From contig NZ_JACVAK010000006.1 of the NCBI RefSeq assembly GCF_014851805.1, forward strand, positions 1-64,000: a DNA stretch of 64,000 nucleotides, given 5' to 3'. This DNA comes from Pseudoxanthomonas sp. PXM02 (GTDB lineage: Bacteria; Pseudomonadota; Gammaproteobacteria; Xanthomonadales; Xanthomonadaceae). This document shows positions 35,389 to 44,453 of the stretch, in pieces (the first letter of the stretch is position 1; every line of letters starts with the position of its first letter). Made by a program: the position numbers and the translations under genes. The notes beneath the pieces were generated by a model, which saw nothing but the letters and a program-made list of their open reading frames with translations, did not search any database and was not told the origin of the DNA.

Positions 35389-36417
35389 TTACCGGGCTGG
35401 CCGACTCTTGCGGTTCTGTCGATACCACGCCACCGCACCGGCCAATCCGAGTTGGCCGTGCTCTACCCGCCACACCGGTACCCGTTCCAGCTGTTCGGTC
35501 ATCACGCCCTTGTTGAGATAGCGCTGCAGGAAGCGGCCGTCATGCAGGAACTGCGGGATGTGCGCGGTCACGCCGCCGGCCAGGTACACGACGCGCGCAC
35601 CGAAGATGATTGCCAGGTCGCCGACGACACTGCCCAGCCAGCCACAGAACGTTTCCAGCGTTTCCCGTGCCAACGGATCCGATGCTGCCGCGGCCACCAG
35701 CGCGCCGGCATCCGCATGCACCGGTGCAGTGTCGCGAAGTTCGCACAGGCACCGGTAGAGATTCATCAAGCCCGGTCCGGACAGCACATGCTCGTTGTGC
35801 AGGTACGGACGGTCCTTCAGCAGGCGACGGACGATCTCCATTTCCAGCGCATTGCCCGCCGCCAGCGAGGCCTGACCGACTTCCGTCGGGAGCACACGCG
35901 GCGGCTGGCCTTCGATCCAGACCGCGGCGCCAAGTCCGGTGCCGGGACCGATCACCAGCGCCGGCGACGTCGTCGCTGCCATGGTCGACGGCGTCAGCGA
36001 TGACAAAGTGTCAGGCGACAACGTGGGAACCGCATTGGCCACGGCTTCGAAATCGTTGATCAGCTGCACCCAGGCCAACCCGGCGCCCACGCGGGTCTGC
36101 TCGACGGACACCGACCACGGCAGATTGGAGTTGATCAGCCGGTCGCCTTCCAGCACGCCGGCGATCGCCACGACCGCGCCATGACATGGCGTGCCGGTGC
36201 CGTAGTCGCGAAGGATGGAGGCAAGATCGGCATGCTCGGCGCATGCATAGCGACGGTAGTCGTGGATCTCGTTGTCGCCATTGGCGTCTATCCAGCCTAG
36301 GCGTGCGTACGTACCGCCCACGTCCGCCACGATGATGCGGCTGGACGTCGAACCCTGCTGGGAGGAATCGGTGGGAACGCCCGCCGGCACCTTACTCGTC
36401 ATTACCGTGCCCGCCAT
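35389..36417 (-). CDS. glk: Glucokinase
   Basis: About 342 residues of the Glk (non-ROK) family: ATP-dependent phosphorylation of glucose in the cytoplasm. Seen: N-terminal phosphate motif IIVADVGGTYARLGWID, NDFEAVANAVP with the catalytic Asp, GPGTGLGAAVW, and LPTEVGQASLA. The C-terminal part has VVYLAGGVTAHIPQFL (adenosine motif). The open frame extends upstream to 36621, but start at ATG 36417 (alternative 36402) puts a short tail before the first motif; the ribosome site is weak for both. It diverges from copL. Confidence 0.88.
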   Translation of the reverse strand: MAGTVMTSKVPAGVPTDSSQQGSTSSRIIVADVGGTYARLGWIDANGDNEIHDYRRYACAEHADLASILRDYGTGTPCHGAVVAIAGVLEGDRLINSNLPWSVSVEQTRVGAGLAWVQLINDFEAVANAVPTLSPDTLSSLTPSTMAATTSPALVIGPGTGLGAAVWIEGQPPRVLPTEVGQASLAAGNALEMEIVRRLLKDRPYLHNEHVLSGPGLMNLYRCLCELRDTAPVHADAGALVAAAASDPLARETLETFCGWLGSVVGDLAIIFGARVVYLAGGVTAHIPQFLHDGRFLQRYLNKGVMTEQLERVPVWRVEHGQLGLAGAVAWYRQNRKSRPAR

Positions 36418-36559
36418 GCGCCTGCCACGTTGTCCGGAGTCTTCAAGAACGCGCCAAGGATATCGTGTCCCCCGTACGTTGGCATCGTGCCGGCCGATCC
36501 CGGACGAGTTCAGGTCCCTACGCCAGGGTACGTCAGCCCACATGGCGTATGATGGCCCC

Positions 36560-36970
36560 ATGCCCCGCTTCACCACCCTGCTCCGCGCCCTGCTCTGCCT
36601 TGCGCTGCTGCTCAACGGCACGGCCTATGCACACGCCGCCACGCGCATGGCGATCGGGGACATGGCAGCGGCGGCACAGGCGGCGAGCGATGAAGAACCG
36701 CCCTGCCATGAAGGCATGGACATGACGATGCCCATGGGTGATGAAGGCGCGTCCCCATCGGCCCATCACGAAGGCGACAGCGGCCTGCCCGATTGCTGCA
36801 AGGCCGGCAGTTGCGACGGATTCTGTGCCCAGCACGCGCCTGCACTGACGTGGCTGGCGACGCTGGGGACACCGCCGTATCCCGCGACGGATACACCGGC
36901 CTACCGCGACGACGCCCATCCCTCCGTGCGCCTGTCACACCGCCACCGACCTCCCATCCTGGCGGCCTGA
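36560..36970 (+). CDS. copL: CopL family metal-binding regulatory protein
   Basis: 136 residues: a signal peptide (TTLLRALLCLALLLNGTAYA) then a His/Met/Cys-rich segment with EGMDMTMPMGDE, HHEGDSGLPDCCKAGSCDGF and a His-rich end. In Xanthomonas CopL lies upstream of copAB and is needed for copper-induced expression. Copper binding is inferred from the CC and CDGFC region. ATG 36560 is taken as start, with ATG 36542 possible. 118 bases separate it from copA. Confidence 0.85.
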   Translation: MPRFTTLLRALLCLALLLNGTAYAHAATRMAIGDMAAAAQAASDEEPPCHEGMDMTMPMGDEGASPSAHHEGDSGLPDCCKAGSCDGFCAQHAPALTWLATLGTPPYPATDTPAYRDDAHPSVRLSHRHRPPILAA

Positions 36971-37088
36971 GGCCGCACCGCTGCGGTTTTCCGCACGGTC
37001 CTGCGCGCAAGGCGCGCTGGATCCACGATCACGACGGACGCCAACACGACAGTGGATGGCCGTGCCGACGATGCACAGGATGATCTGA

Positions 37089-38891
37089 ATGAAACACGAT
37101 GACTCCACACCGGGACGCCTGGGCGCGTTCCGGCCCACCCGCCGCCAATTCGTCACCGGGCTGGCCACCGGCGGCGTCGCGCTGGGCTTCGGCGTGGCCC
37201 GCCCGCCCGCCTCTGCCGGTACGCCTGCACGACGCGGCGGTGCCGCACAGGTCACCGGCACCGAGTTCGCACTGAACATCGGCGCGATGCCGGTCGACAT
37301 CACCGGCCGCCTGCGGCCTGCGATCACGGTCAACAACAGCCTGCCGGCACCGACGCTGCGCTGGCGCGAAGGCGACACGGTCACCGTCCGTGTCAGCAAC
37401 CGTTTGAAGGACATGACCTCGATCCATTGGCACGGCATCCTGCTGCCGTCGAACATGGACGGCGTGCCCGGACTGAGCTTCAACGGCATCGCGCCGGGCG
37501 AGACCTTCCAGTATCGCTTCCAGCTGAAGCAGTCCGGGACCTACTGGTACCACAGCCACTCGCTGTTCCAGGAACAGGCCGGCCTGTATGGTGCGCTGAT
37601 CATCGATCCACGCGAACCGGCACCGTACCACTACGATCGCGAGCACGTCGTGCTGCTGTCGGACTGTACCGACCTGGACCCCGCCGCGCTGTACCGGCGC
37701 ATGAAGAAGATGCCGGAGCACGACAATTACTACCAGCGCACGCTGGTGGACTTCGTGCGTGATGCGCGGCGCGATGGGTTGGCGAAGACGATCGAGGACC
37801 GCGGCATGTGGGGGCGCATGCGGATGACGCCCACCGACATCTCCGACATCAACGCGCACACCTACACCTACCTGATGAACGGTGCGGCGCCCAACGGCAA
37901 CTGGACCGGACTGTTCAAGCCCGGCGAGAAGGTGCTGCTGCGCTTCATCAATGGCAGCGGGATGACCTACTTCGATGTGCGCATCCCGGGCCTGAAGATG
38001 ACCGTGGTGGCAGCGGACGGCCAGTACATCCACCCGGTCAGCGTCGACGAGTTCCGCATCGCGGTCGCCGAAACGTTCGACGTGATCGTGGAACCCACGG
38101 GCCAGGATGCCTTCACGATCTTCGCGCAGGACATGGGCCGCACCGGCCATGCACGCGGCACGCTGGCCTTGCGCGATGGGCTGGAAGCCCCGATCCCCGC
38201 GCGCGATCCGCGCCCGCTGCTGACGATGGCGGACATGGGCCATGACATGGGAAGCCATGGCGGGCACAAGGGCATGGAAGGCGGCTGCGGCGCCATGATG
38301 GGCGAAGGCGGTTGCGGCGCGAACATGGGCGCGATGGATCACGGCGCGCACGCGTCGGCATCGACGGCGCCGAACCATCCTTCCAGTGAAGCAGGCAATC
38401 CGCTGGTGGACATGCAGTCCTCCGCCAGCGATCCCAAGCTCGACGATCCCGGCATCGGTCTACGCGACAACGGACGCACCGTACTGACGTACGGCGCGAT
38501 GCGCAGCCTGTTCGACGATCCCGACGGCCGCGAGCCCGGCCGCACCGTCGAACTGCATTTGACCGGCCACATGGAGAAGTTCGCCTGGTCGTTCGACGGC
38601 ATTCCGTTCGCCAGTGCAGAACCGCTGAAGCTGAAGTACGGCGAGCGCATGCGTATCGTGCTGGTCAACGACACGATGATGCAGCACCCGATCCACCTGC
38701 ACGGCGTGTGGAGCGATCTTGAGAACGCCGACGGCGCGTTCCAGCTGCGCAAGCACACCATCGACATGCCGCCGGGCACGCGGCGCAGCTACCGCGTGCG
38801 CGCCGACGCGCTGGGACGCTGGGCGTTCCACTGCCATCTGCTCTACCACATGGAAGCCGGGATGATGCGGGAAGTGAGGATCGAGGCATGA
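37089..38891 (+). CDS. copA: Copper-resistance multicopper oxidase CopA
   Basis: 600 residues. A twin-arginine signal (RRQFVTGLATGGVALG) exports the folded enzyme. Three cupredoxin domains: HWHGILLPSNMDGVPG and YWYHSHS in the first, HPIHLHGVWSD and HCHLLYHMEAGMM in the last, giving ligands for the type 1, 2 and 3 copper sites. A Met/His/Gly-rich insert at about residues 380-415 (MADMGHDMGSHGGHKGMEGG then paired Cys) probably binds extra copper. It oxidises Cu(I) in the periplasm. ATG 37089; overlaps copB by ATGA. Confidence 0.94.
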   Translation: MKHDDSTPGRLGAFRPTRRQFVTGLATGGVALGFGVARPPASAGTPARRGGAAQVTGTEFALNIGAMPVDITGRLRPAITVNNSLPAPTLRWREGDTVTVRVSNRLKDMTSIHWHGILLPSNMDGVPGLSFNGIAPGETFQYRFQLKQSGTYWYHSHSLFQEQAGLYGALIIDPREPAPYHYDREHVVLLSDCTDLDPAALYRRMKKMPEHDNYYQRTLVDFVRDARRDGLAKTIEDRGMWGRMRMTPTDISDINAHTYTYLMNGAAPNGNWTGLFKPGEKVLLRFINGSGMTYFDVRIPGLKMTVVAADGQYIHPVSVDEFRIAVAETFDVIVEPTGQDAFTIFAQDMGRTGHARGTLALRDGLEAPIPARDPRPLLTMADMGHDMGSHGGHKGMEGGCGAMMGEGGCGANMGAMDHGAHASASTAPNHPSSEAGNPLVDMQSSASDPKLDDPGIGLRDNGRTVLTYGAMRSLFDDPDGREPGRTVELHLTGHMEKFAWSFDGIPFASAEPLKLKYGERMRIVLVNDTMMQHPIHLHGVWSDLENADGAFQLRKHTIDMPPGTRRSYRVRADALGRWAFHCHLLYHMEAGMMREVRIEA

Positions 38892-39808
38892 AGACGATCC
38901 TCTCCCCTGCCCCACTGTCGATCGCGGTCTTGGCCGCATTGGCGCTCGCCATCGCCACGCCGGCGTTCGCGCAGCATCATGATCACGCCGGACACACTGC
39001 GCCCGAACCTGTTGCAGTACCGGAACAGGACGAGCACGCACAGCACGACCACGCCGCGATGGGCCATGCGGATCACGGCACTTCCTCGCCCGCACCACGC
39101 GAAGCGATTCCGCCCGTCACCGCAGAGGATCTGGCGGCGGCCTTTCCCGCCATCGACCACCACGCCATGCAGCACGCACCGGCGTTCAACACCAAGGTCA
39201 CGCTCAACCGGCTGGAAGCCTGGGATGCCGATGAAGGTACCGGCCAGGCCTGGGAAGGTATCGCGTGGTTCGGCACCGACACCGATCGCCTGTGGCTGCG
39301 CAGCGAGGGCGAGCGCATCGGCGGCCACACCGAGAGTGCAGACGTGGAGGCGCTGTATGGGCACAGCGTGTCACCGTGGTGGGACGTGGTCGCCGGCGTG
39401 AAGCACGACTTCAAGCCCGGCGATGCTCGAAGCTGGGCCGCATTCGGCGTGCAGGGCATGGCGCCGTACCGGTTCGAGGTATCGGCCACGGCGTACGTGG
39501 GCGAAGGTGGACAGGTCACCGCGAACTTCGAGGCCGAGTACACACTGCGCATCACCAACCGGCTGATCCTCCAGCCTCTGGTCGAAGTGGATCTGGCGGC
39601 CAAGGACGATCCCGGGCACGGCATCGCCAGCGGCCTGTCCGGCGTGGAGGCCGGCCTGCGCCTGCGCTATGAAGTCACGCGCCGTTTCGCGCCGTATGTC
39701 GGTGTCGTGCACGAACGCGCCGTTGGCGATACCGCCGACCTGCGACGTGCGGCCGACGAATCTGCGCGCGATACGCGCGTTGTCGCAGGCGTGAGGATCT
39801 GGTTCTGA
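38888..39808 (+). CDS. copB: Copper-resistance outer-membrane protein CopB
   Basis: 306 residues. Signal peptide ends ATPAFA/Q; then a His-rich linker (HHDHAGHT, HAQHDHAAMGHADH) thought to bind copper, then a beta barrel with the CopB hallmark GIAWFGTDTDRLWLRSEGER and aromatic C-terminus (RVVAGVRIWF). It works with CopA in periplasmic copper sequestration. Start overlaps the copA stop; the DUF411 gene follows after 14 bases. Confidence 0.93.
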   Translation: MKTILSPAPLSIAVLAALALAIATPAFAQHHDHAGHTAPEPVAVPEQDEHAQHDHAAMGHADHGTSSPAPREAIPPVTAEDLAAAFPAIDHHAMQHAPAFNTKVTLNRLEAWDADEGTGQAWEGIAWFGTDTDRLWLRSEGERIGGHTESADVEALYGHSVSPWWDVVAGVKHDFKPGDARSWAAFGVQGMAPYRFEVSATAYVGEGGQVTANFEAEYTLRITNRLILQPLVEVDLAAKDDPGHGIASGLSGVEAGLRLRYEVTRRFAPYVGVVHERAVGDTADLRRAADESARDTRVVAGVRIWF

Positions 39809-39822
39809 TGCAGGAGAACCGC

Positions 39823-40362
39823 ATGGACCATCGCGTCGCCCTGCTCCACCGCACGTCGGCACTGCTGCTCGTGAGCCTGCTAGCCGCCTGCACGCAGGCG
39901 GTCACCGTACCGGTGGACACCGCGCTCGCCTCGACCGCGTCTCCAGCCTCTGCGCCGACACGCAAGGCGGCCGATACATCGATGCCGCGCATCACCGTCC
40001 ACCGGGATGCGCACTGCGGGTGCTGCCACTTGTGGATCGATCATCTGCGCGCACAGGGCTTCGATGTGGACGACCGGATCGAGCCCGACATGAGCCCGGT
40101 CAAACAGCGACTTGGCATCCGCCCTGATCACGCGTCCTGCCATACCGCGGAAGTGGGCGGTTACGTCGTGGAAGGTCACGTGCCGGCGTCCGACATCCGC
40201 CGTCTGTTGCGCGAGAAGCCCGCCCTCCATGGCCTGGTCCTGCCAGGCATGCCGATGGGTTCTCCCGGCATGGAAGTGGAAGGTGTCGCGGCCGTGCCCT
40301 ACACCGTACTCGCCCTTGGCCACGATGGCGCCACGTCGCCCTACGCGGAACATCGTCCCTGA
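39823..40362 (+). CDS. DUF411 metal-binding lipoprotein
   Basis: 179 residues. A lipoprotein signal ends LLVSLLAAC, so the Cys is probably acylated. The DUF411 domain starts ITVHRDAHCGCCHLWIDHL, where the CxCC cluster is the likely metal site; PGMPMGSPGMEV adds a Met-rich loop. DUF411 proteins are often linked to copper resistance; here it follows copB in the same operon. ATG 39823 has AGGAG 6 bases upstream and is preferred over 39808, which overlaps the copB stop. Confidence 0.82.
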   Translation: MDHRVALLHRTSALLLVSLLAACTQAVTVPVDTALASTASPASAPTRKAADTSMPRITVHRDAHCGCCHLWIDHLRAQGFDVDDRIEPDMSPVKQRLGIRPDHASCHTAEVGGYVVEGHVPASDIRRLLREKPALHGLVLPGMPMGSPGMEVEGVAAVPYTVLALGHDGATSPYAEHRP

Positions 40363-40371
40363 TGAAACGCA

Positions 40372-40395
40372 TGCGGCCGCCCTTGGGCGGCCGCA
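40372..40395. terminator. Strong hairpin between convergent genes, possible bidirectional terminator
   Basis: TGCGGCCGCCC, two T, GGGCGGCCGCA: an 11-bp stem 9 bases after the DUF411 stop and 24 bases from the stop of the converging gene. No T-run follows on either side, so efficiency is uncertain. Confidence 0.55.
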
Positions 40396-40419
40396 CGGGA
40401 AACGAACGGGTTACCCGTC

Positions 40420-40860
40420 CTACTTGATCTTGACGTAGGTACCCTTGAGCGCCACCCCACTCATGATGCCGCCCGCATGGCATTCGTAGTTGGTGGGACT
40501 CTTGAACTCGTTCTTCTTGAAGTAGCTGGTGATGTTGATCACCGCATTGGCACCGCGGTCCTTGGCGCCTTCTTGCAGGGCCTTCAATGCCGACAGCGCC
40601 ACCCAGCGGCACGACTCCGCATCGGACTTGCCCACGCCGTTGGTCTTCTTGTTGGTGACGTCCTCGCCGAAGCGGGACACCACGGCAGGTGTTTTCTGGC
40701 CGGCAAGGTAGAAGCGCACGCTGCCATCGAGGCCCGCCGCCTTCGCCTGCGGCGAATCCAGCAGTTCCTGCAACGGAAGTTCAAGGCGGGTATCGGCCGC
40801 GAACGCAGGCACGGCGGCCAGCATCAGGCAGGTCAGTCCGGTGGTCAGAAGTCGTTTCAA
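40420..40860 (-). CDS. Secreted protein, YbjQ-like fold suspected
   Basis: 146 residues from TTG 40860 with AGGAG 10 bases upstream. Signal peptide (LLTTGLTCLMLAAVPAFA/A). The centre, ALKALQEGAKDRGANAVINI, resembles the GANAV core of YbjQ-type proteins. Relatives are sometimes labelled excinuclease ATPase subunit, which the sequence does not support: there is no P-loop. Function unknown; the last plus-to-minus switch places it at the 3' end of the pigment cluster, where it could be co-transcribed. Confidence 0.65.
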   Translation of the reverse strand: MKRLLTTGLTCLMLAAVPAFAADTRLELPLQELLDSPQAKAAGLDGSVRFYLAGQKTPAVVSRFGEDVTNKKTNGVGKSDAESCRWVALSALKALQEGAKDRGANAVINITSYFKKNEFKSPTNYECHAGGIMSGVALKGTYVKIK

Positions 40861-40973
40861 GGTCTAGCTCCTGGGGGATGGGCGGCCGGGCCGCTGGATG
40901 GTGCAGCTTGCCAAGCCCGATGTTCGGGTGATGTGGAGGGACGCCGGATTCTCCGCGACGCCTGCGCGCGGCA

Positions 40974-41513
40974 TCACTGGATGGGCGGCACGTCCTCTTC
41001 GGGCCCGATCTCGATCTCGTTCTGCTCGGCCGCGAACTGGATCCTGAAATCACCGCGACGCAGCCATTCCGCCGTATCGGCGGCGAGCGCGTTGCTGATC
41101 TTGCTCAACGATGAACACGCACCACGGAACGGCGTCATCGTCCTTCGATAGGGCTGGAATTGGCCGATAAGCTTGCCGTTCTCGAAAAGCTCGGCACGGA
41201 TCATCGCCCACTTGGGTCCCGAGAATCCTCCGCCTTCGGCAGTCCGCATATGCATGATGCGGATGCGCAGCGTGCGTCCTGGCACGGCGTCGAGGTCCTG
41301 ATCGGTAAGCGCTACCAGACCTTTCGAATACTCGACGAGGTGCGCAGGCAGTTCGGCTGTCCAGTCGCACTCCTTCATGAACTCCGGATAGCCTGCATAG
41401 CCGTCGCGCAGCACGATCACCGAGCTGGTGCGGATCACGTCGTCAGCCAACGCGGGCATTGCCGTCGCCGCAAGGCAGAGTGTCAGCCATCCGGCCCTCA
41501 GCAAACGGATCAT
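40974..41513 (-). CDS. Secreted hypothetical protein
   Basis: 179 residues with signal peptide (TLCLAATAMPALA/D). Not recognised. Soluble after cleavage, with two Cys (KECDW and RGACSSL) that could pair in the periplasm. Residues from VIRTSSVIVLRDGYAGYPEF to FENGKLIGQFQPYR look like mixed alpha/beta. Its ATG overlaps the stop of the preceding gene (ATGA at 41510-41513), so they form a pair. Confidence 0.65.
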   Translation of the reverse strand: MIRLLRAGWLTLCLAATAMPALADDVIRTSSVIVLRDGYAGYPEFMKECDWTAELPAHLVEYSKGLVALTDQDLDAVPGRTLRIRIMHMRTAEGGGFSGPKWAMIRAELFENGKLIGQFQPYRRTMTPFRGACSSLSKISNALAADTAEWLRRGDFRIQFAAEQNEIEIGPEEDVPPIQ

Positions 41514-41977
41514 GGCGAGGACGCCGACGACTCGGCGTCGGCGTCAGTACCGGCATCTGCCTGATGGAATACTGGCGAGTTCTGGATATCGATGGCCAGG
41601 TTGCGGATCCAGCGGTTGTAGTTGCCATGGATCTCGGGCTTGCCGCGCTTGATCTCGTAGTTCATCTCCTTGCTGGAGACATACTCGATCTTGTAGCCAT
41701 TGGCGTCGTAGCGCACCGCGACGATCACCTCGTGCGTGCGCGGTGCATAGCGCAGCGTCACCCTGCCGGGCTCGCTGCCGCTGACGGTCCAGCCACGTGC
41801 CTTGCCCGCATGGATGATCGCGGCCTTGATGCGCGCGGCGGTGGGTGGAATGCCGTTGGTGGACTCCACCTTTTCGTAGACCGGAATCGCCATCGGATCC
41901 TGCTTGCCTGCGATGGCGGGCACGCTGGCAACCGCCAGCATGGTCGCGAACAGCAATGAAACGGAACGCTTGCTCAT
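41510..41977 (-). CDS. Secreted hypothetical protein
   Basis: 155 residues, signal peptide to VASVPAIA/G. It has an alternating beta pattern (RVTLRYAPRTHEVIVAVRYD, GYKIEYVSSKEMNYEI) after a helix (ARIKAAIIHAGKARG), as in small periplasmic or lipoprotein-like domains. Not recognised further. It starts 54 bases after the ketosynthase stop and overlaps the next gene. Its place at the end of the pigment cluster suggests an envelope role, unproven. Confidence 0.65.
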   Translation of the reverse strand: MSKRSVSLLFATMLAVASVPAIAGKQDPMAIPVYEKVESTNGIPPTAARIKAAIIHAGKARGWTVSGSEPGRVTLRYAPRTHEVIVAVRYDANGYKIEYVSSKEMNYEIKRGKPEIHGNYNRWIRNLAIDIQNSPVFHQADAGTDADAESSASSP

Positions 41978-42031
41978 TGTTTCCCCCTGTCGTCATGGAA
42001 TCCGGTGGCGCGGGCACCCCTGCCCGTCCGC

Positions 42032-43267
42032 TCACCAGCGCTTGAAGATGATCGATGTATTGATGCCGCCGAAAGCGAAGTTGTTGTTCATCACGTAATC
42101 GGTCTGAAGTTCCCGGCCCTCTCCCGTGATGTAGTCCAGGTCGGCGCAGCGCGGATCGCGCGTTTCCAGGTTCAGCGTCGGGGCGAACCAGCCCTCGCGC
42201 ATCATCTGCAGCGTGATCCATGCCTCGTAGGCCCCACACGCCCCCAGCGTATGGCCCACGTAGCTCTTCAGCGAACTGATCGGCATGCGGCTGCCGAATA
42301 CCGCCGCGGTGGCGGTCGTCTCGGCGATGTCGCCGTGGTCGGTCGCCGTGCCGTGCGCATTGACGTAGCCGATCGCCTCGGGCGCCAGGTCGGCATCCTC
42401 CAGTGCCAGGCGCATCGCCTGCGCCATCGTGTCCGCGCTGGGCTGGGTGACGTGCTGGCCATCGCTGTTGGTGCCGTAGCCGACGATCTCGCCGAGGATG
42501 GTCGCGCCGCGTGCCAGCGCATGCTCCAGTTCCTCCAGCACCAGCGTGCAGGCGCCCTCGCCCAGCACCAGCCCGTCGCGGTTCGCATCGAACGGGCGCG
42601 GCGTGCTTTCCGGCTCATGGTTGCGCACGCTGGTGGCGAACAGCGTGTCGAACACCGCCGCCGCCGTCGCATCCAACTGCTCGGCACCGCCGGCGAGCAT
42701 CGCCAGCTGCTTGCCTGTGCGGATCGCCTCGTAGGCCGAGCCGACGCCCTGGCTGCCCGACGTGCAGGCGCTGGACGTCGTGTAGACGCGTCCGGTCAGG
42801 CCGAAGAACACGCCGATGTTCACCGGCGCGGTGTGGCTCATCATTTTCAGATAGGTGGTGGCGTTGATGCCTTCGGTCGTGTGCGCGTTGAGCATGCGAC
42901 CGAAGTCGCCGATGGCCTCGTGGCTGCCGGCCGACGAGCCGTACGACACGCCGACCTTGCCGCTCTTCAGCACCGGGTGCCCCAGCAGGCCCGCCTGTTC
43001 CAGCGCCAGTTCGGTGGCGCGTACCGCCATCACCGCCACGCGTCCCATGCTGCGCGTGGTCTTGCGGTTGTAATGCGCGGGCAGCTCGAAGGGTTCGGCG
43101 GGCGCAGCCAGCCGCGTGTTCAGTCCTTCGAACTTGTCCCACTCCTCCATGTGGCGCACGGCATTGCGGCACTCCCGCAGGCGCAGGTGCACGCTGTTCC
43201 AGTCGTGTCCCAACGGGCTGATCGCACCCGCACCGGTCACCACCACGCGTCGATCGCTGCGACTCAT
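42032..43267 (-). CDS. Beta-ketoacyl-ACP synthase (aryl-polyene type)
   Basis: 411 residues, FabF-like. Catalytic Cys168 in YTTSSACTSGSQG, His in NAHGTATDHGD and a second His in YVGHTLGACGAYE complete the triad; NNNFAFGGINTSI near the end is typical. It extends the polyene chain with malonyl units. Overlaps the ketoreductase by ATGA on the 5' side. Two ketosynthases and a chain-length factor in one cluster match aryl-polyene systems, where two ketosynthases share elongation. Confidence 0.9.
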   Translation of the reverse strand: MSRSDRRVVVTGAGAISPLGHDWNSVHLRLRECRNAVRHMEEWDKFEGLNTRLAAPAEPFELPAHYNRKTTRSMGRVAVMAVRATELALEQAGLLGHPVLKSGKVGVSYGSSAGSHEAIGDFGRMLNAHTTEGINATTYLKMMSHTAPVNIGVFFGLTGRVYTTSSACTSGSQGVGSAYEAIRTGKQLAMLAGGAEQLDATAAAVFDTLFATSVRNHEPESTPRPFDANRDGLVLGEGACTLVLEELEHALARGATILGEIVGYGTNSDGQHVTQPSADTMAQAMRLALEDADLAPEAIGYVNAHGTATDHGDIAETTATAAVFGSRMPISSLKSYVGHTLGACGAYEAWITLQMMREGWFAPTLNLETRDPRCADLDYITGEGRELQTDYVMNNNFAFGGINTSIIFKRW

Positions 43268-43998
43268 CCGACCAGCCCCCCGTTCACCGAAATCACCTGG
43301 CGAGTGACATACGAGGCTTGCGGCGACATCAGGAACGCCACCACGGCCGCCACTTCATCGGGCTTGCCGACGCGCTTCATGGGAATCATCTTGAGCGCCT
43401 CGTCGACCACTTCGCCACTGACCATCTCGGTATCGATCAGCCCCGGCGCCACGCAATTCACGGTGATCTCGCGGCTCGCCAGTTCCAGTGCCAGCGCCTT
43501 GGTCGCACCGATGATGCCGGCCTTGGCCGCACTGTAGTTGACCTGCCCGCGATTGCCGACCAGGCCGGACACTGACGACAGCGTGACGATGCGGCCGGGC
43601 TTGCGCCGGCGCACCAGCGGCATCACCAGCGGATTGAGGATGTTGTAGAAACCGTCGAGGTTGGTGTCCAGCACCGCATCCCAGTCCTCGCCGCTCATCG
43701 CGGGAAACGCGGTGTCGCGCGCGATGCCCGCGTTGCAGACCACGCCGTAATAGGTGCCATGCTCGGCAATGTCGGCCTCCAGCGCCTGTGCCGCCGCCGC
43801 CCGATCGGCGACATCGAAGGCCAGCACGCGGGCCTCGCGCCCAAGCGCGCGGACCTGCGCCGCGACGGCCTCGGCTTCCTCCACCCGGCTGCGGCAATGC
43901 ACGACCACGTCGAATCCATCCTGCGCCAGCCGCAGCGCGATCGCGCGACCGATGCCCCGGCTCCCCCCGGTGACCAGGACTGTTGTCTCTCCCCTCAT
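43264..43998 (-). CDS. 3-oxoacyl-ACP reductase (FabG-like)
   Basis: 244 residues of the short-chain dehydrogenase family. GGSRGIG (11-17) binds NADPH, and the catalytic Ser142, Tyr155 and Lys159 (YSAAK) are present; the end QASYVTRQVISVNGGLVG is typical of FabG. It reduces the 3-keto group in each polyene cycle. ATG 43998 overlaps the dehydratase stop (TAATG), and its stop overlaps the ketosynthase ATG. The larger open frame upstream belongs to a shadow. Confidence 0.92.
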   Translation of the reverse strand: MRGETTVLVTGGSRGIGRAIALRLAQDGFDVVVHCRSRVEEAEAVAAQVRALGREARVLAFDVADRAAAAQALEADIAEHGTYYGVVCNAGIARDTAFPAMSGEDWDAVLDTNLDGFYNILNPLVMPLVRRRKPGRIVTLSSVSGLVGNRGQVNYSAAKAGIIGATKALALELASREITVNCVAPGLIDTEMVSGEVVDEALKMIPMKRVGKPDEVAAVVAFLMSPQASYVTRQVISVNGGLVG

Positions 43999-44453
43999 TA
44001 CTGCGCACTCTCCAGATAGGCCATCGCATCCGGTGGTTCGAACACCGAGACGTTGGCGGTTGCCAGTTCTTCGCCGTCCCCCAGGATCCGGCAGCCGAAC
44101 ATTCCCAGCCCATTGTCGCCCAGCAGCTCGCGCCGCGCCTCCACCCGGAGCAGCGTCCCGGCCGGGAACCACGACACCCGGCTCTCGTAACGGCGCGTAC
44201 CCAGCAGGAAGCCGATCGAAGGCTCACGTCCTGCGCGGCGCGCGTGGCAGCCGGCCCAGGCGGCGATGGTCTGGGCCATGTACTCCACGCCCACCCAGGC
44301 GGGCACGCCCTCGGCGTGACTGAAGGGGCCCTCTTCGGGCACGCGCAGCTCGACCGTCACGGTGTCCTCGTCCCAGGCCAGCAGGCGGTCGACCAGCCGC
44401 ATCGTCCCCCGATGCGGAACCACGCGCTCGATGTCGTAAAGCTCGCGCATCAT
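43998..44453 (-). CDS. Hotdog-fold 3-hydroxyacyl-ACP dehydratase
   Basis: About 151 residues, one hotdog domain. VVPHRGTMRLVDRLL has the His of FabZ-type enzymes; WVGVEYMAQTIAAWAG forms the central helix. It would dehydrate 3-hydroxyacyl-ACP to the enoyl form; with no enoyl reductase in the cluster the double bonds remain, giving a polyene. Two adjacent ATGs (44453 and 44450) follow GGAGGGG. A second dehydratase domain is fused to the AMP ligase at 54064. Confidence 0.83.
   Translation of the reverse strand: MMRELYDIERVVPHRGTMRLVDRLLAWDEDTVTVELRVPEEGPFSHAEGVPAWVGVEYMAQTIAAWAGCHARRAGREPSIGFLLGTRRYESRVSWFPAGTLLRVEARRELLGDNGLGMFGCRILGDGEELATANVSVFEPPDAMAYLESAQ

Noticed and set aside
40420..40860. 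Excinuclease ATPase subunit
   Set aside because: A common label for relatives, but there is a signal peptide and no nucleotide-binding motif.
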